This document shows positions 1-10,839 of a stretch of 64,000 bases of DNA, piece by piece (the first letter of the stretch is position 1; each line of letters begins with the position of its first letter). The DNA is taken from positions 15,056,501-15,120,500 of the forward strand of contig CM065394.1 in the NCBI GenBank assembly GCA_033060915.1, in the 5' to 3' direction. The notes below the pieces were generated by a model that did not search any database, was not told where the DNA came from, and saw only the letters and a list, made by a program, of their open reading frames with translations. The translations under genes were made by a program, and so were the position numbers. The DNA comes from Euryodendron excelsum. Taxonomy: Eukaryota > Streptophyta > Magnoliopsida > Ericales > Pentaphylacaceae.

Positions 1-1
1 T

Positions 2-1010
2 TCCTTCATGGATGGTTTCAATGGATACAATCAAATCAAGATGTCACCCGATGTCGCCCCAAAAATAGCTTTTCAAACCCCCATTGGTAACTTTTTCTAC
101 ACGGTCATGTCGTTTGACCTCAAGAATGGGGGAGCCACCTACCAACGCGCCATGACCGTGATCTTCTATGATATGTTCCACAAGGCAGTGGAATGCTATA
201 TCAATGACCTGGTAGTCAAATCCAAAGAAGAAGCATCCCACCTGAAGGATCTCTAGCGCGTATTCGAACGGTGCCACAAATACCACCTTCGCATGAACCC
301 CTTGAAGTGTGCCTTCGGAGTCACTGCAAGAAAATTTCTCGGCTGCATTGTCCACTGACATGGTATCGACCCCGATCCCACAAAACTCACAACAGTTCGT
401 GATATGCCGCGCCCCACCAATCAAGAAAAACTACGAACCTTTATTGGCCGAGCATCGTACCTCCAGCGTTTCATCCCTGCCATGGCCGAGATCACTCAAC
501 CCTTCAACCCCCTTTTGAAAAAGGGCACCCCCTTTTTCTGGTTGCCAGTGCATCAGACTATCTTCTAGGCCCTCAAGGAAACTTTACTCTCTCCACTTAC
601 CATGATTCCGCCTCAACATGGCAAACCTCTGCTATTGTACCTCACCTCTACCCCCAGATCCATAGGAGCTTTGCTGGCCCAAAAAGTCAAGGGAATCAAG
701 CGACTTGTGTATTATATCAGCCGTGTTATCCAAAGGGCCGAAACGCAATACACCCCAATCGAGCGCCATTGTTTAGCCCTCGTCTTCTCCACTAAAAAGC
801 TACGCCATTACCTCTTGGCCTCCCCCATCCATCTCATCACCAAATGTAACCCCATCAGATTCCTACTCTCACGCCCTACGCTCGCAGGCGCCCAGCCCGC
901 TGGCTTCTGTCCTTGGCAGAATATGATATCACTTGCAAAACCTCTACTTCAATCAAGAGCCAGACCTGGCCGATCTGTTAGCCCGCTTCCCAAGCAACAC
1001 GTATGAACCC
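2..1010 (+). pseudogene. gypsy reverse transcriptase and RNase H (decayed)
   Basis: This is the polymerase part of the element's pol polyprotein, which copies the RNA genome into DNA. RT motifs are clear: the tail of the palm domain (DGFNGYNQIKM), a stretch equivalent to MPFGLKNxGATYQR, and the catalytic loop reading CYINDLVVKSK near 190-225. The canonical loop is Y[IV]DD, so the first aspartate is asparagine here, consistent with G-to-A change, and the enzyme would be inactive. Connection (LRTFIGRASYLQRF) and RNase H (TQYTPIERHCLALVF) segments follow. Stops interrupt it at about 254 (TAG), 358 (TGA) and 566 (TAG); the first and third sit where the family has glutamine (CAG). The C-terminal RNase H is hard to follow after about 880, which suggests small frameshifts. 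Confidence 0.85.
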
Positions 1011-1021
1011 CCTACTGAAGA

Positions 1022-1475
1022 ACTCCCTGGCGACGACTTCCAAACTGCCACGACCGCTACTGAGGAAGAATGGACCCTCACATTCGATGGTTCCTCCGTC
1101 GCCAGAAACGGAGGAGTAGGTATCGTCCTCTTGCCCCCCCCCCCCAAGGCCCCGAATTCAACCTCTCTTACAAGTTGGCTATCCAATGCTCGAACAATGA
1201 GGCTGAGTATGAAACCTTGATCTTAGGCCTCCTGGTAGCCTCCAGCCTCGCAGTGACTCATCTCTGCACTCGTGGAGATTCTAACCTCATTATCAAACAA
1301 ACCACGGGCGAATTTGCTATCAAAAAGCCAGCCCTGGCCTCCTACTGAACCGTCTACCAGTGCCTTATGGGCAAGTTCGCAGCCATTCGCCTAGAACACG
1401 CCCCACGATCTCACAATCGCCACCTTGACGCCCTAGCCACCTTGGGCTCCAAAGTTGAGGTGGGCGACACCCCTG
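1022..1475 (+). pseudogene. second (archaeal-type) RNase H of Tat-lineage pol
   Basis: An additional RNase H module follows the retroviral-type one. Visible motifs are the first catalytic strand (WTLTFDGSSVARNGGVG), NEAEYETL with the conserved Glu, and RGDSNLII with the conserved Asp. This order is what Tat/Ogre elements carry between RT and integrase. The reading frame shifts at a run of about 14 C at 1133-1146: the strand before the run and the helix after it are in different frames, so a length change in the C run probably broke the gene. A TGA follows at about 1346. The linker 'HLDALATLGSKVEVG' marks the end of the domain. Confidence 0.8.
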
Positions 1476-1549
1476 CAAAGATCGAAGTCTTTAAACGCTC
1501 GCTCCCCTGCACGATCACCGAACTCTTGCCAGAAGAGCCGCAAGCAGGT

Positions 1550-2240
1550 GATTGGCGCGCCCCCATTTGGGCGGCGCTCATTGAGAAATAGTGGTCTCTC
1601 TCGTTACAAGATCTGAAGCACTTTATCATCTACCAAGGCACCCTCTATTACCGTGCCCCTAGTGGTTGCCTTGCTCAATGCATCGATCCCCACGAGGCCA
1701 AACTCCAGCTCCATCAAATTCACGAGTGTTCTTGCAGAACCGCCGACACCAGCCTCCATCGCCGACTCCAATGGTAGGGATACTACTGGTCCACCATGGT
1801 TTAAAAAGCCACATCCCTCCAAAACCAGTGTATCAAATGTCAGTATTTCCCATCTCGCGTCGAATGCCATTTCATAGAAACCCTCGCAAACTGGCGCCAA
1901 CCTTATATCGATTTCCTCCAAGAAGGATCCTTGCCTACCCAGCGCATGGATGCCTCACTCGTCTGAAAACGGGCCAATCATTTCTTTCTTCAACAACGAC
2001 AATTATTCAGACATGGGTACACTGGTTCCCTCCTCCGATGCATCCCCAACACAGAAATACCCCAGCTCCTTCACCTCGCCTATAAAGACTAGCACCAGGG
2101 CAGTCACAAGCTCTTCCAACATTTGATACACCTAGGATACTACTAGCCCACTTTAGAAGCGGATACCATCACTCACGCCCGTCGCTGCCAAAACTGTCAA
2201 CGCTACGGCAACCTCATCCACGCGCCCGCATTGGACCTCC
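1550..2240 (+). pseudogene. two tandem integrase N-terminal zinc-binding (HHCC) modules
   Basis: One continuous frame, broken only by stop codons, holds two versions of the segment that opens the integrase. Copy 1 (about 1550-1870) starts with DWRAPIWAAL and runs through YYRAPSG, a His pair (HQIHEC), GYYWSTM and the Cys pair CIKC. Copy 2 (about 1885-2240) starts with NWRQPYIDFLQEGSLP and runs through SLLRC, its own His pair, GYY*PTL and the Cys pair CQNC. Tat elements normally have one such module, so this looks like an old in-frame duplication of about 340 bp followed by divergence. Stops near 1783, 1801, 1963, 2089 and 2140 show that neither copy is translatable now. Confidence 0.75.
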
Positions 2241-3115
2241 GCGCTTTAGGCATTCCATGGCCTTTCCACACTTGGACGATGGACCTTATTGGCCCCATTA
2301 ATCCGCCCTCCTGAAACCACATCTGGATTCTAGCTGCTACAGAACTCTACACCAAATGGGTCAAAGTTGTCCACCTCAAGCAGGCCACAGGACCCGTAGT
2401 TTCTAACTTCATAATTGAGTATATTATTTGCTGCTTTGGGCTTCCCAAGGTCATTCTTTTAGATAACGGGACCCCCTTCGCCAACCGCAATATGGAGCAA
2501 CTTCTAACCTCAAATAACATCATTCATCACAAGTCTACACCCTACTACCCAAAAGGAAATGAACAAGCTGAAGCAACGAACAAGAACCTCATCAAAATAC
2601 TCAGTCGAACGCTTGAAGACCACCAAACCCAGTGGGCTCACGTCCTGCCCATGGTGCTCTGGGCATACAGAACCTCCAAGTGGCACTCCACCCAAATGAC
2701 ACCCTTTTCTCTGGTTTATGGCGCCGAGGCTATCCTCCCAGTCGAGATTACCATTCCATCAGCTCAAATTGCCCTCGCCAATGGGATACTCCATGATCAT
2801 CAATCGTAGCAGCTCGAGTCCTTGGACTAACATCGCGATAGGGCGTAGGCCAACTGCCGCACCTACCAACAATGCATCACTCGAGCCTATGACGCACTCG
2901 TATGACCAAGGCAGTTCCAGCAAAGAGATTTGGTCCTACGAGCCACCCCCCAAATCATGAGAGGAACCTCCACTACCAAATTCACACCAAAGTGGGAAGG
3001 CCCTTTTGAAATCTAAGAAGCTAACGCCAGCAAGTACTATAGGATTGCCAGACCTGGCTCCACCGTAACTCTATCACCCATTAATGCCAAGTGGCTTAAA
3101 GCCTATTATCCTTGA
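2241..3115 (+). pseudogene. gypsy integrase core and C-terminal domain
   Basis: The integrase inserts the cDNA into the chromosome. The RNase-H-fold core shows the three acids: TMDLIGP (Asp), ILLDNGTPF (Asp) and GNEQAEATNK (Glu). It is followed by LWAYRTSKWHST and TPFSLVYGAEAILPVEI, which are diagnostic for gypsy integrase. The C-terminal part (FTPKWEGPFEI, then AKWLKAYYP and a terminal TGA at 3113-3115) matches the usual end of plant gypsy pol. Stops at about 2312, 2806, 2828, 2846 and 3015 disable it. All three catalytic acids are intact here, unlike the integrase of the composite element at 39.3-40.5 kb. Confidence 0.85.
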
Positions 3116-4822
3116 CACCCAGTGTTGGCAGTTTCGTTTTGTCATTATCATTGTAATTACCATTCTGTGTCGCGAGCTTGGCCTTTACGGTGCGACAATT
3201 ACGTTTTGTACATGTTACTAAGAAAGAATAGCAAGAATTTTTTAGCATCTCAATCATCACTCTTTATTTCAAAGTCTTAGTTTAAATTACATCACCATTA
3301 CAACTCAACTCTCTCGAGCTCATTACAAATCATAAAAAGCCCCACACTGCGAGCCTTCACACTCAGCGGGCCTCCATGCTAAGGCTTCCTTAGGTAGATA
3401 GACAAGGCCCGCCTCGAGTAGCTTGGGATCGCGCGCACGAACTGCAAGCCGCTTCCCATTCCTGATGCCTCTCATTCCAAATATCCTAGGAGGGGAAGAA
3501 GCTCATATACCCTAGAGATCAAATAAACAGCTCCAGGGCAGCGCCCCCCCCCCCCCCCCCTCTCAAGCGCACCGCCTGTGCCGCTCACATCCCCACTCGG
3601 CTCCCGCAACACGCACATAGGGTCTGGCTAAACCCACAAGCACCGCGTACAGCTGAATCACTGTCAGAGCCAGGCGCACCCCATGCACAGATTTCTCGAA
3701 AATGCTTCAGTGGCTCTCCAAGCAGAGGCTCTCCGACTTGAGCGTCCCTCGGGTCGGGCCTGTGCATGTTGTACACGGAGGGAACCTTCACCCCAGTAGT
3801 CTCTAGTTATCAAGGTGGCCCTCGCTCCTAATTTCCCCAACATCCCCTTCAAGCACACAGATCAAAAGACACCACAAAGGAGAAAGTTGCACCCCTGCGG
3901 GATCTCATCTCCCCCTGTGCACAGTAGACTTCAACACGGAATTTTTTCCTAGGCCACCCACTCCCATAGGACATCCCCTAACCACCCTCACCATTAGTGA
4001 CTCTCACTGGGACCTGTGGAGGCTTTGTTCTCCCCATTCACCTCTATTTATAGCCTGATGGACTCACACCCCAAGACATACGTCATCGTCAAAACCCTCT
4101 TTTCAGAGATTCCTAACATCTCCTGCCAACAACCAATCACTAAGATTTGACCACCCGAGCACGCCGACAAGACTCCCGTAAGCCTCTCTGCCGGACCTGT
4201 CTAATCCAGGGCAGACCCTTCGCCCATCGACCTTATCCACCGTACGGGCCGCAGCTCAAGCGCCAAATAGGCCGCTAGCCTGCCTTCAACTCCGTCAAAG
4301 GCGCGCCCACCATCGAGCCTCATGCCACAACCACCACATTGGAAGCACGCAATCGGGGAATCCACCATACCTCCAGCAAGCATCTACCACCTTCAGGGCC
4401 ATCGCCCCTAGGCCAGCACAGGCGCGTCCCTAACAGCATGCTTGACGGCGGTTATGCGTGCTGCATGAGCACTTGGTTCTTTCCGATGCCACCCATCTCC
4501 ACACCAATGTCTGCCCTTCAACCTCTCTCTCCGATCAACTCTCATAAGAAGCAAGCCCTCATGGGTACCAGTCGTCCCACCACTCCATTTATAACAAAAG
4601 CTAGCTCACATATCAAGATCTAACCTGACTCCCCTTCCCCTTTTTTTTTTCCAGAGATTCCTGACCCCCCCGTCTAGGCCTCCTATCACCTCTTTGCAGA
4701 GATTCCTGACTCCTCTACCCCCTAGGCCTGGTACGACTGCGACTATACACCCCTCGACAAGACAACACCCTGTCACCTTCAGTTCCAGGGTGGCCCTTTC
4801 AAAAAAAAAAAAATACCTCCCT
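3116..4822. other. non-coding spacer between pol and the antisense ORF of the gypsy element
   Basis: No credible gene. The stretch contains a run of about 18 C at 3543-3560 and a short direct repeat built on CAGAGATTCCTGAC (about 4652 and 4707, with a weaker copy near 4105). Its position between the end of pol and the 3' end of the minus-strand ORF suggests that it is the internal 3' untranslated part of the element. Confidence 0.6.
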
Positions 4823-5885
4823 TTACAAAATCCCAAAAAGGCTCATGCTACCCAACCCCTCCGCTAGTATCCCCCAATGTTGCTCGAGCTCGACCTTCGC
4901 TATGGCTTGATCCAGCTCCGCCATGTGGCTTACCAAACTTACCACCCTCTCACCAGCCACAATCATCTCACTGGTGCGTTCCAACCGCTCCTCCAGCCAG
5001 GTCATGTTAAACTTCATCTACTACATCTCCTCCACGCTCATGTTTACTGCACCCCTAGTCCCCCGCATCCAGAATCGTCATGGGCTGGCTATCCAACTAC
5101 TCTAAGAACGAGCCGAACATCTCCATGACCCCACGCCTCATGAACGGGCCCCACTCGTGATGATGAGTGAAAATCTCAGGAGCCTCCGCGAAAACTTTAT
5201 GCAACCTTGGTAGATAGGCCTCCTTGACTCCAGCAAAGAGAACGGTTGGATCAACCACCACCTCCTCTTCTTCAGCAGTCCGGGCCATAATCCTAACAAC
5301 CCTACCGGGCTCCCTCACCACCTGCAGCCCTTCCGTGCCGAATGTCTCACCACTTGGGTTTTCTATGGCCTCAGGTGCTTCCCTCCTGGACTCAGCCTCA
5401 CCCTGCTCTGCCTCCCCCTTATCCTCCCCTTCCCCGAAGGCGTTGGATCCTCTAAAGCTGCCCTCAGCCTTGTCCACCTCTATGGCCCTCAAACTGCCAA
5501 ACCCGGGCTTTAGCACACCCCTGCCCAACCCCGATTTCGGGGTCTCAGCTAAAGTCTCCCGTTCAACCCGAGGGGGGGTCACCTCCCCGTCCCTTCGCTT
5601 GTTTATTATTTCTACAGCAAGCATAGGAGCCTCTTCATACAACCCTAGAAGTAGCACAGGCGCTGTACCGGCGGCCTTAGCTGCTAGTTCATTTCTCACT
5701 GTCTCATGTCCCATGCCCTCATCTACACGGCCGCCACTGGGTTATTGCCCCACTGGCTCGTCTACACCCCCTTCACCAGTCTCACCCACCAAGTCTATCA
5801 CTACTTGGGCAATATTCACCCCATGTTTGTCTACCGACCCTACGTGCGATTCAGCCACTTGAGAAGTTGGTAGGCTAGCTTCACC
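4823..5885 (-). pseudogene. C-terminal part of antisense plant-mobile-domain ORF
   Basis: This is the downstream half of the minus-strand ORF whose upstream half ends at 10840. The reading frame continues exactly across the inserted element once one copy of the 6-bp duplication is removed. The part is acidic and low in complexity (repeated Glu, Gly, Ala, Pro) and ends with a short helical, coiled-coil-like segment (ERLERTSEMIVAGERVVSLV, about 4890-5010). One TAA stop lies at 5742-5744 where glutamine fits. The tail has no recognisable domain. Such tails are common on the mobile-domain proteins carried by plant LTR elements, but I cannot assign it a role. Confidence 0.65.
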
Positions 5886-6419
5886 ATCGCGCTCAGATTT
5901 TTCGCACTCGAGGAATACTCACACAAGCGGGAACAATGCTGCACTCTCTCGTTAGAACTCACCCTCCTTGAAGAATGAGTGCGACTAGGTTTGAATTGAA
6001 AATAGATTTAAATAAAGGGCTTTTGAAAAAAATTCGGAGTCTCCACCTAACTTGATTAAGGTGAGTTAGGTCACCTAAAAACTAAGAATAATCCGGAGAC
6101 TACACTTAGAGTTTTTGGAAAACGATTTTTGAAAATGCCACCTCAAGAGAAGGTTTTTAATAAAAACGGGTTGTTTAGCAACCTTTTGAGAACATTTAGC
6201 CTTTTTTGAAAAATAAATCCTTTTGGTCTTTGAAAACAATAATCCTAGGTTCGAAGGTTGGTTACGTGTAGGGAAGACGCACTAAGCTATCACCCTACCC
6301 CGCTCTGTCGGCACCTACATGTCAATCTACCCTAGATTCACCTATGAGAGTCTTTAACTAATCAATGTTCAATCCTAACCACTTTGAAAAAGATGTTTGA
6401 AAAGAAACTAACATGATGC

Positions 6420-8350
6420 ATGATATGCATGTGTAAGAAAAGAGATTTGGAAATTAATTTGAAAAGAGTTTGATTTGAAATTGATTTGAAGAGATGGAAT
6501 TGGAATTGGAAAGTTTAAAAATTTGGAAATAGAAATTTGAAACTGGAAATTTGAAAATAGATTAGAGATTTGAAAAGATTGTAAAATTTGAGATTTGAAA
6601 AATATGGTGGAATTTGAAATTTGGAATAAGTTCTGACCGCACCCATAAGGGTTGCCTACGTATCTTTTGGAGGAATCAAGTCAGTCGTAGTTCGGACCGG
6701 AGTCCGATTGAAAATAGAAGGTTGGATTGGAAGAAAGAGATTGAATTGAAAATTAGATTTGATTTGAAATTAGAAGAGGAGATTGGAATTTGAAATTTTG
6801 GAAAAGATTGGACTTTGATTTGAAAAGATAAATTTGGACTAGTTTTGGAAAGACGAAGGTTTAGGGAACCTAGGCTCAGGAACTTAAAAAAGAAGGATTG
6901 GACTCGACCTGGAAATTTTTTAGAAAAGATTTGACTCGAATGCTGGACTTGGAAGATTTAGGAAATGATTGGATTTAGGAAATATTCGAATTAGGAAATG
7001 TCCGATTTAGGAAAGTTTCGAATGAGGAGAGCTTCATTTTTGGAAAGTTTCGAAATTAGGAAAGTTTTCGAAATAGGAAAGTTTTGGAATTGAAAAGTTT
7101 CGTTTTAAGAAAGGTTTTGAAATAGGAAAGTGTTGAATTTAGAAATGTTTTGAATTAGGAAAGTTTTAAATTTGAAAAGTTTTGAAATTAGAAAGTTTTG
7201 AAATTTAAAAGGATTCGAAAACAAGGAAGTGTTGAAAATAAGAAAGTTTCAAGTTTAGAAAGTTTTAGATTTGGAAAACTTCGAATTTAAAAAGATTTGA
7301 AATTTAGAAAGTTTTCGAGTTTGAATTTTAGAAAATCTTGAGATTGGGAAAGGTTTGAGTTTAGGAAAAGTTTGAAAGCTCGGATTTGGAAAGTTAAGAT
7401 TTGGAAAGGGTTGAATTAGGAAAGATTTGAAAATTGAGTTTTAAAATTTAAGAAAGATTTTTATCTTCAAGTTTTGAAAACTTAAGATTTAGGAAAGTGG
7501 AAGTTTAGGAAGAATTTGAATTAAGAAATATTTGGATTAGGAAGGGATTGGATTTTGTCTCTAAAAAGGAAGGTTTGATTTTGTTTCCAAAAATAGAGGA
7601 TTGGATCTAGTTTCCTAAACAGGAAGATTGGATTTGATTTCCTAAAGGGAAGATTTGATTTGACCAGGATTTGGAAAGGGAGATTCTAGAAACCCTAGAT
7701 TTGGAAAATTATAGTTTCGACGTAACAGGTTTTGGAAACATGTATAGCTTGGATGTAAAAACAAGCGGTTTTGGAAACCTAGGTTTGGAGCAAAGTTTGA
7801 AAATCATGTTTTTGGAAAGAAAATTAGGTTTTCCTAATTGTGGGTTCTAGGGCTTGACTTGGGCTCTAAGGAAAAAAGATTTTTGGAAAGTGCGTTTTTT
7901 AAAATGAAGGTTTTCTAGAAGGGAATCCTAGGGAGGAGTTTCTAGAGGGAAGAGTTTTTAGAAAGTAAATTCAAAGATAGAGTTTTTGGAAAGAGATTTT
8001 TAAAGAAAAGGAGTTTTTGGGCAAGTGTGTTTTTAGAAACGAAGATTTTAGAAGGAAAATCCTAGAGGAGAGTTTCTAGAAGGAAGGTTTTGGAAAAAGA
8101 GTTTTTTAGAAAGATTTTTGGAAGGAGATTGTTGGAGAGAGTTTTTAGGAAAGTGAATTTAGAGAGTGTTTTTAGAGAGTGAATTTTGAGGAGAAAGGGT
8201 TTTTGGAAAGGAGTTGAAAAAGGAAGCTTTGAAAAATAGATTTTGGAGGGAGTTTTTGAAAACAACTTTGGAGAGGAGAGTTTTAGGAAAGTATATTGAA
8301 AGAGATTTTTAGGAAAAGAGTTTTTTGAAAATAGAGTTTTTAGAAAGTGT
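6420..8350 (+). repeat. 2-kb cytosine-depleted, purine-rich degenerate repeat
   Basis: Almost every short word here is a variant of GGAAAGTTTTGAAATTAGG; the plus strand is nearly free of C over long stretches (for example 7020-7260 and 7980-8350). The pattern looks like a heavily diverged minisatellite with a period of roughly 13-20 bp. It belongs to the inserted element 5886-10839. The minus-strand open frame over 8062-8358 (Phe/Leu/Ser/Lys-rich) is a by-product of this composition and is not a gene. Confidence 0.75.
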
Positions 8351-9235
8351 AAAAGCATCTCACTTTTCTAAAGCGATTCTAACCATAAGAAGGCTAGAAC
8401 CACTTTAGGAAAGCTGTTTTGAAAACAATAAGATTTGAAAATATGGACCATATTGGTCACTTTGAATGTAATACTTTTCTAAAGCAACCCTAGCCATGGA
8501 AAGGCTAGAATCACCTTAGGATTGTGATTTTGAAAACATGTTTTGAAAAAGGAGATTTTGATGCAATTTTGAAAACAACTTTGAAAACGACTTTTGAAAG
8601 ATGCAAGACCATGATATGCACAATGCAAATTTGGGGTTATGAACATACAAGACTAAGGCTTCACCACATAATTAAGGGGACCGCACCCACGTGGTCTCTG
8701 GTTAGACTAGAAGAAAGCCCCCGACACGGTGACTCTCCAATAGCCCAATCCTACACATGGACCAGGAATCCCCTTGTTTCAAGCATGCAAAGAAAGGGGG
8801 GGAAAGAGATGGGGGATTAAAATAGAGAAAACCCAAGTGGGTTAGGAGAAAAAAGAAAGAGGGGAGAAGTGCGGAAATTTAAATAGAAAACCTACCTTGT
8901 ACCTTGTTTATTTTGCGCGCCTTGCTATCTTCGGTCTTCGATCTTCGTATTGATTTTTATCTTCAATCTTCAAGAGTTGTCTTTAAGCTTCAAACTTCAG
9001 ATTGCAACTCTTCAAGTCTTCGAATGAGGGTTGAAGGTTAGTGTATGAGTATATGGGGGTGTGTATGAGTGTATATGAGGCTAGGGTTTGTGTATGGTGG
9101 CTAGGGCTTGGAAAACCTAAGGAGGCTAGGGTTTAGGGAGTGTTCGAGCTCTGTATATCGAATTATATGATTTTTAGACTAAGTTGACGGATCCTTTTCA
9201 CATTGGAGGAGGCTCTGTATTTGTAGAGGTTGGAC

Positions 9236-9345
9236 AACACTGGCGCCTATTGCAGTGGCGCCAGACCAGAATTTACACTGGCACCACTAGGAGTGGCGCC
9301 AGGCCAATTTTTGGCTTGGCGCCACTACTAGTGGCACCAGCCATT
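9236..9345 (+). repeat. GGCGCC-palindrome minisatellite
   Basis: About three imperfect units of 35-40 bp, each built on AGTGGCGCCA or its inverse TGGCGCCACT. Because the core is self-complementary, neighbouring units can pair as hairpins. It lies inside the 4954-bp element. Confidence 0.7.
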
Positions 9346-9579
9346 TAGAAAATATTTAAGGTCGGCAAGCAACGTATTTTTGACTAGATTTGGGCGCCTG
9401 TACTAGTGACTACCATACAATTTTTAGCATAGCTTGACTAGGAGTGACTCCGGAAAGTCCGAGAATGATTTGAAGGTGCCGGGAATGACCCGGAAGGCCG
9501 AAAAGGAGCAAGAACACTTAAAATAGTGTCCTGGAGGTATTTGACTTGAGAAATGAGGATAAGATGGTTCGGAAAGGTT

Positions 9580-10055
9580 GACCGAGCCTTTAAGGGCAAA
9601 ACGGTCAATCGGACCGGGAAACTGTCGGGATAGACTCGGACTGTCCAGGAAGAAGACTTGGGATGTAGAGACATTATTCAGAATGTTCTCAAAGGTTGCC
9701 GGTTTGATTCCCAAAGCCGGCATGACCGGAAAAGAAGACCGGCCCACTAGGGGCAAAACGATCATTTTGTACCGGGTTTGCCGGAACTGACTCGGAATGA
9801 TCTGAAAAGGTAAAAGGAGGTTGAGAATACTATAAGAAGTAGTCTCAGAAGATTACCGGTTTGATACCCAGAGCCGGTGTGGTCGAAAAAGGAGACCGGC
9901 CCACCAAGGGCAAAACGATCATTTTGTACCGGGTTGGCCGGAACTGACTCGGAATGATCCGGAAAGGTAAAGAAAAGTTGAGAATACTATAAGAAGTAAT
10001 CTCAGAGGGTTACCGGTTTAATACCCAGAGCCGGTGTGGTTCCCGGGGCATTTGG
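9580..10055 (+). repeat. 157-bp tandem repeat, about three units
   Basis: The word GACCGGCCCAC recurs at 9737 and 9894, exactly 157 bp apart. The surrounding text (GGGCAAAACGATCATTTTG, CTGACTCGGAATGATC, ATACCCAGAGCCGG) repeats with it. A more diverged unit precedes it from about 9580, and a partial unit follows after 10055 (GGGCAAAATGATCATCTTG). Non-coding part of the 4954-bp element. Confidence 0.8.
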
Positions 10056-10278
10056 ATGCCTAGGGGCAAAATGATCATCTTGACCGGAAAATCTCGGAAA
10101 AGGTTCAAAGGGCAGTTTGGTCATTTCTTCCCGAAGTGGGCTAATAGACACTAGTGTTGACCTGGGTATTGAGTGTTTCCGCCACTCTGACGACAGTCTT
10201 CGTGACACAAGGGCTTGTTGGCAATTCCCTATATCAACCTATTTGTGGGTATTTCCGCTACTCTAATGGTTTTGTGAG

Positions 10279-10640
10279 TAGTTTCGCTACTCGGACCGTC
10301 TCGAGAGAGGGATTGAAAAGGGGTCTTAAAGCCTTCAAAAAGACATGCCTGATTTGGAACCGTCTCGAGGAATCAACTATCTCGAGAGAGGGGTTGGAAA
10401 GGGGTCTTACCGTCTTAAAAAAGACGTACCTGATTTAGGACCGTCTCGAGGAATAAACTATCTCGAGAGAGGGATTGGAAAGGGGTCTTACAGTCTTCGA
10501 AAAGACATGCCTGAATTGGAACCGTCTCGAGGAATAAACTGTCTCGAGAGTGGGATTGGAAAGGGGACTTACCGTCTTCGAAAAGACGTTCCTGAATTAG
10601 AACCGTCTCGAAGAATAAACTGTCTCGAGACAAGGATTGC
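10279..10640 (+). repeat. 81-bp tandem repeat, four units plus a partial
   Basis: The start word CCGTCTCGAG recurs at 10360, 10441, 10522 and 10603, giving an exact 81-bp period, with an earlier partial unit from about 10279. Each unit contains two CTCGAG palindromes and a short hairpin (GTCTTCGAAAAGAC). As 81 is a multiple of three, both strands stay open across the array: the plus strand shows a 27-residue repeat (PSRGINYLERGIGKG core). I see no start context, promoter or homology that would make this a real protein. Confidence 0.85.
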
Positions 10641-10839
10641 AATTGGAATTGGAGAGAATAATGCCCTTAAGGGCATTTCGGTCATTTTGCCTCTATTTGG
10701 GCCTGCGGGCCCGCGAAGTGATGAACAGACAGGATTTGGACATAGAAAGTTGGTTTCGGTTGGAATATACCCACAATGACTTGAACACAAGTCTGGACGG
10801 AGTGTAGACTGTCGAGCAGTCAAAAATGGGGTGCTTACA

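Larger units (their letters stand above)
5886..10839 (+). mobile_element. 4954-bp non-coding, repeat-rich element with 6-bp target duplication
   Basis: The hexamer TTCACC flanks the element (5880-5885 and 10840-10845), and the antisense ORF reads through in frame when the element and one hexamer are removed, so the ends are well fixed. The left end begins ATCGCGCTCAGATTTTT. The right end, read on the opposite strand, begins TGTAAGCACCCCATTTTTG, so the termini form only a loose inverted repeat (C-rich block followed by a T run). No transposase, RT or helicase is visible. Inside lie a 2-kb cytosine-poor tract, a GGCGCC minisatellite, 157-bp and 81-bp tandem repeats. A 257-bp copy of the left end occurs at 42701-42957. 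It may be a large non-autonomous LTR-type or DNA element; the class is unresolved. Confidence 0.75.

Noticed and set aside
5224..5862. 212-codon plus-strand open frame, Ser/Pro/Thr-rich
   Set aside because: It is the complement of the antisense ORF of the gypsy element; the minus-strand reading continues across the insertion in frame, the plus-strand one does not.
8062..8358. 98-codon minus-strand frame rich in Phe, Leu, Ser, Lys
   Set aside because: By-product of the cytosine-poor repeat.
9075..9140. Telomere-like AGGGTTTAGGG text
   Set aside because: Only one or two imperfect units among CTAGGGTTT words; no array.
10279..10640. CRISPR-like array of regular repeats
   Set aside because: Units are contiguous 81-bp copies without variable spacers, in plant DNA; a simple tandem repeat.
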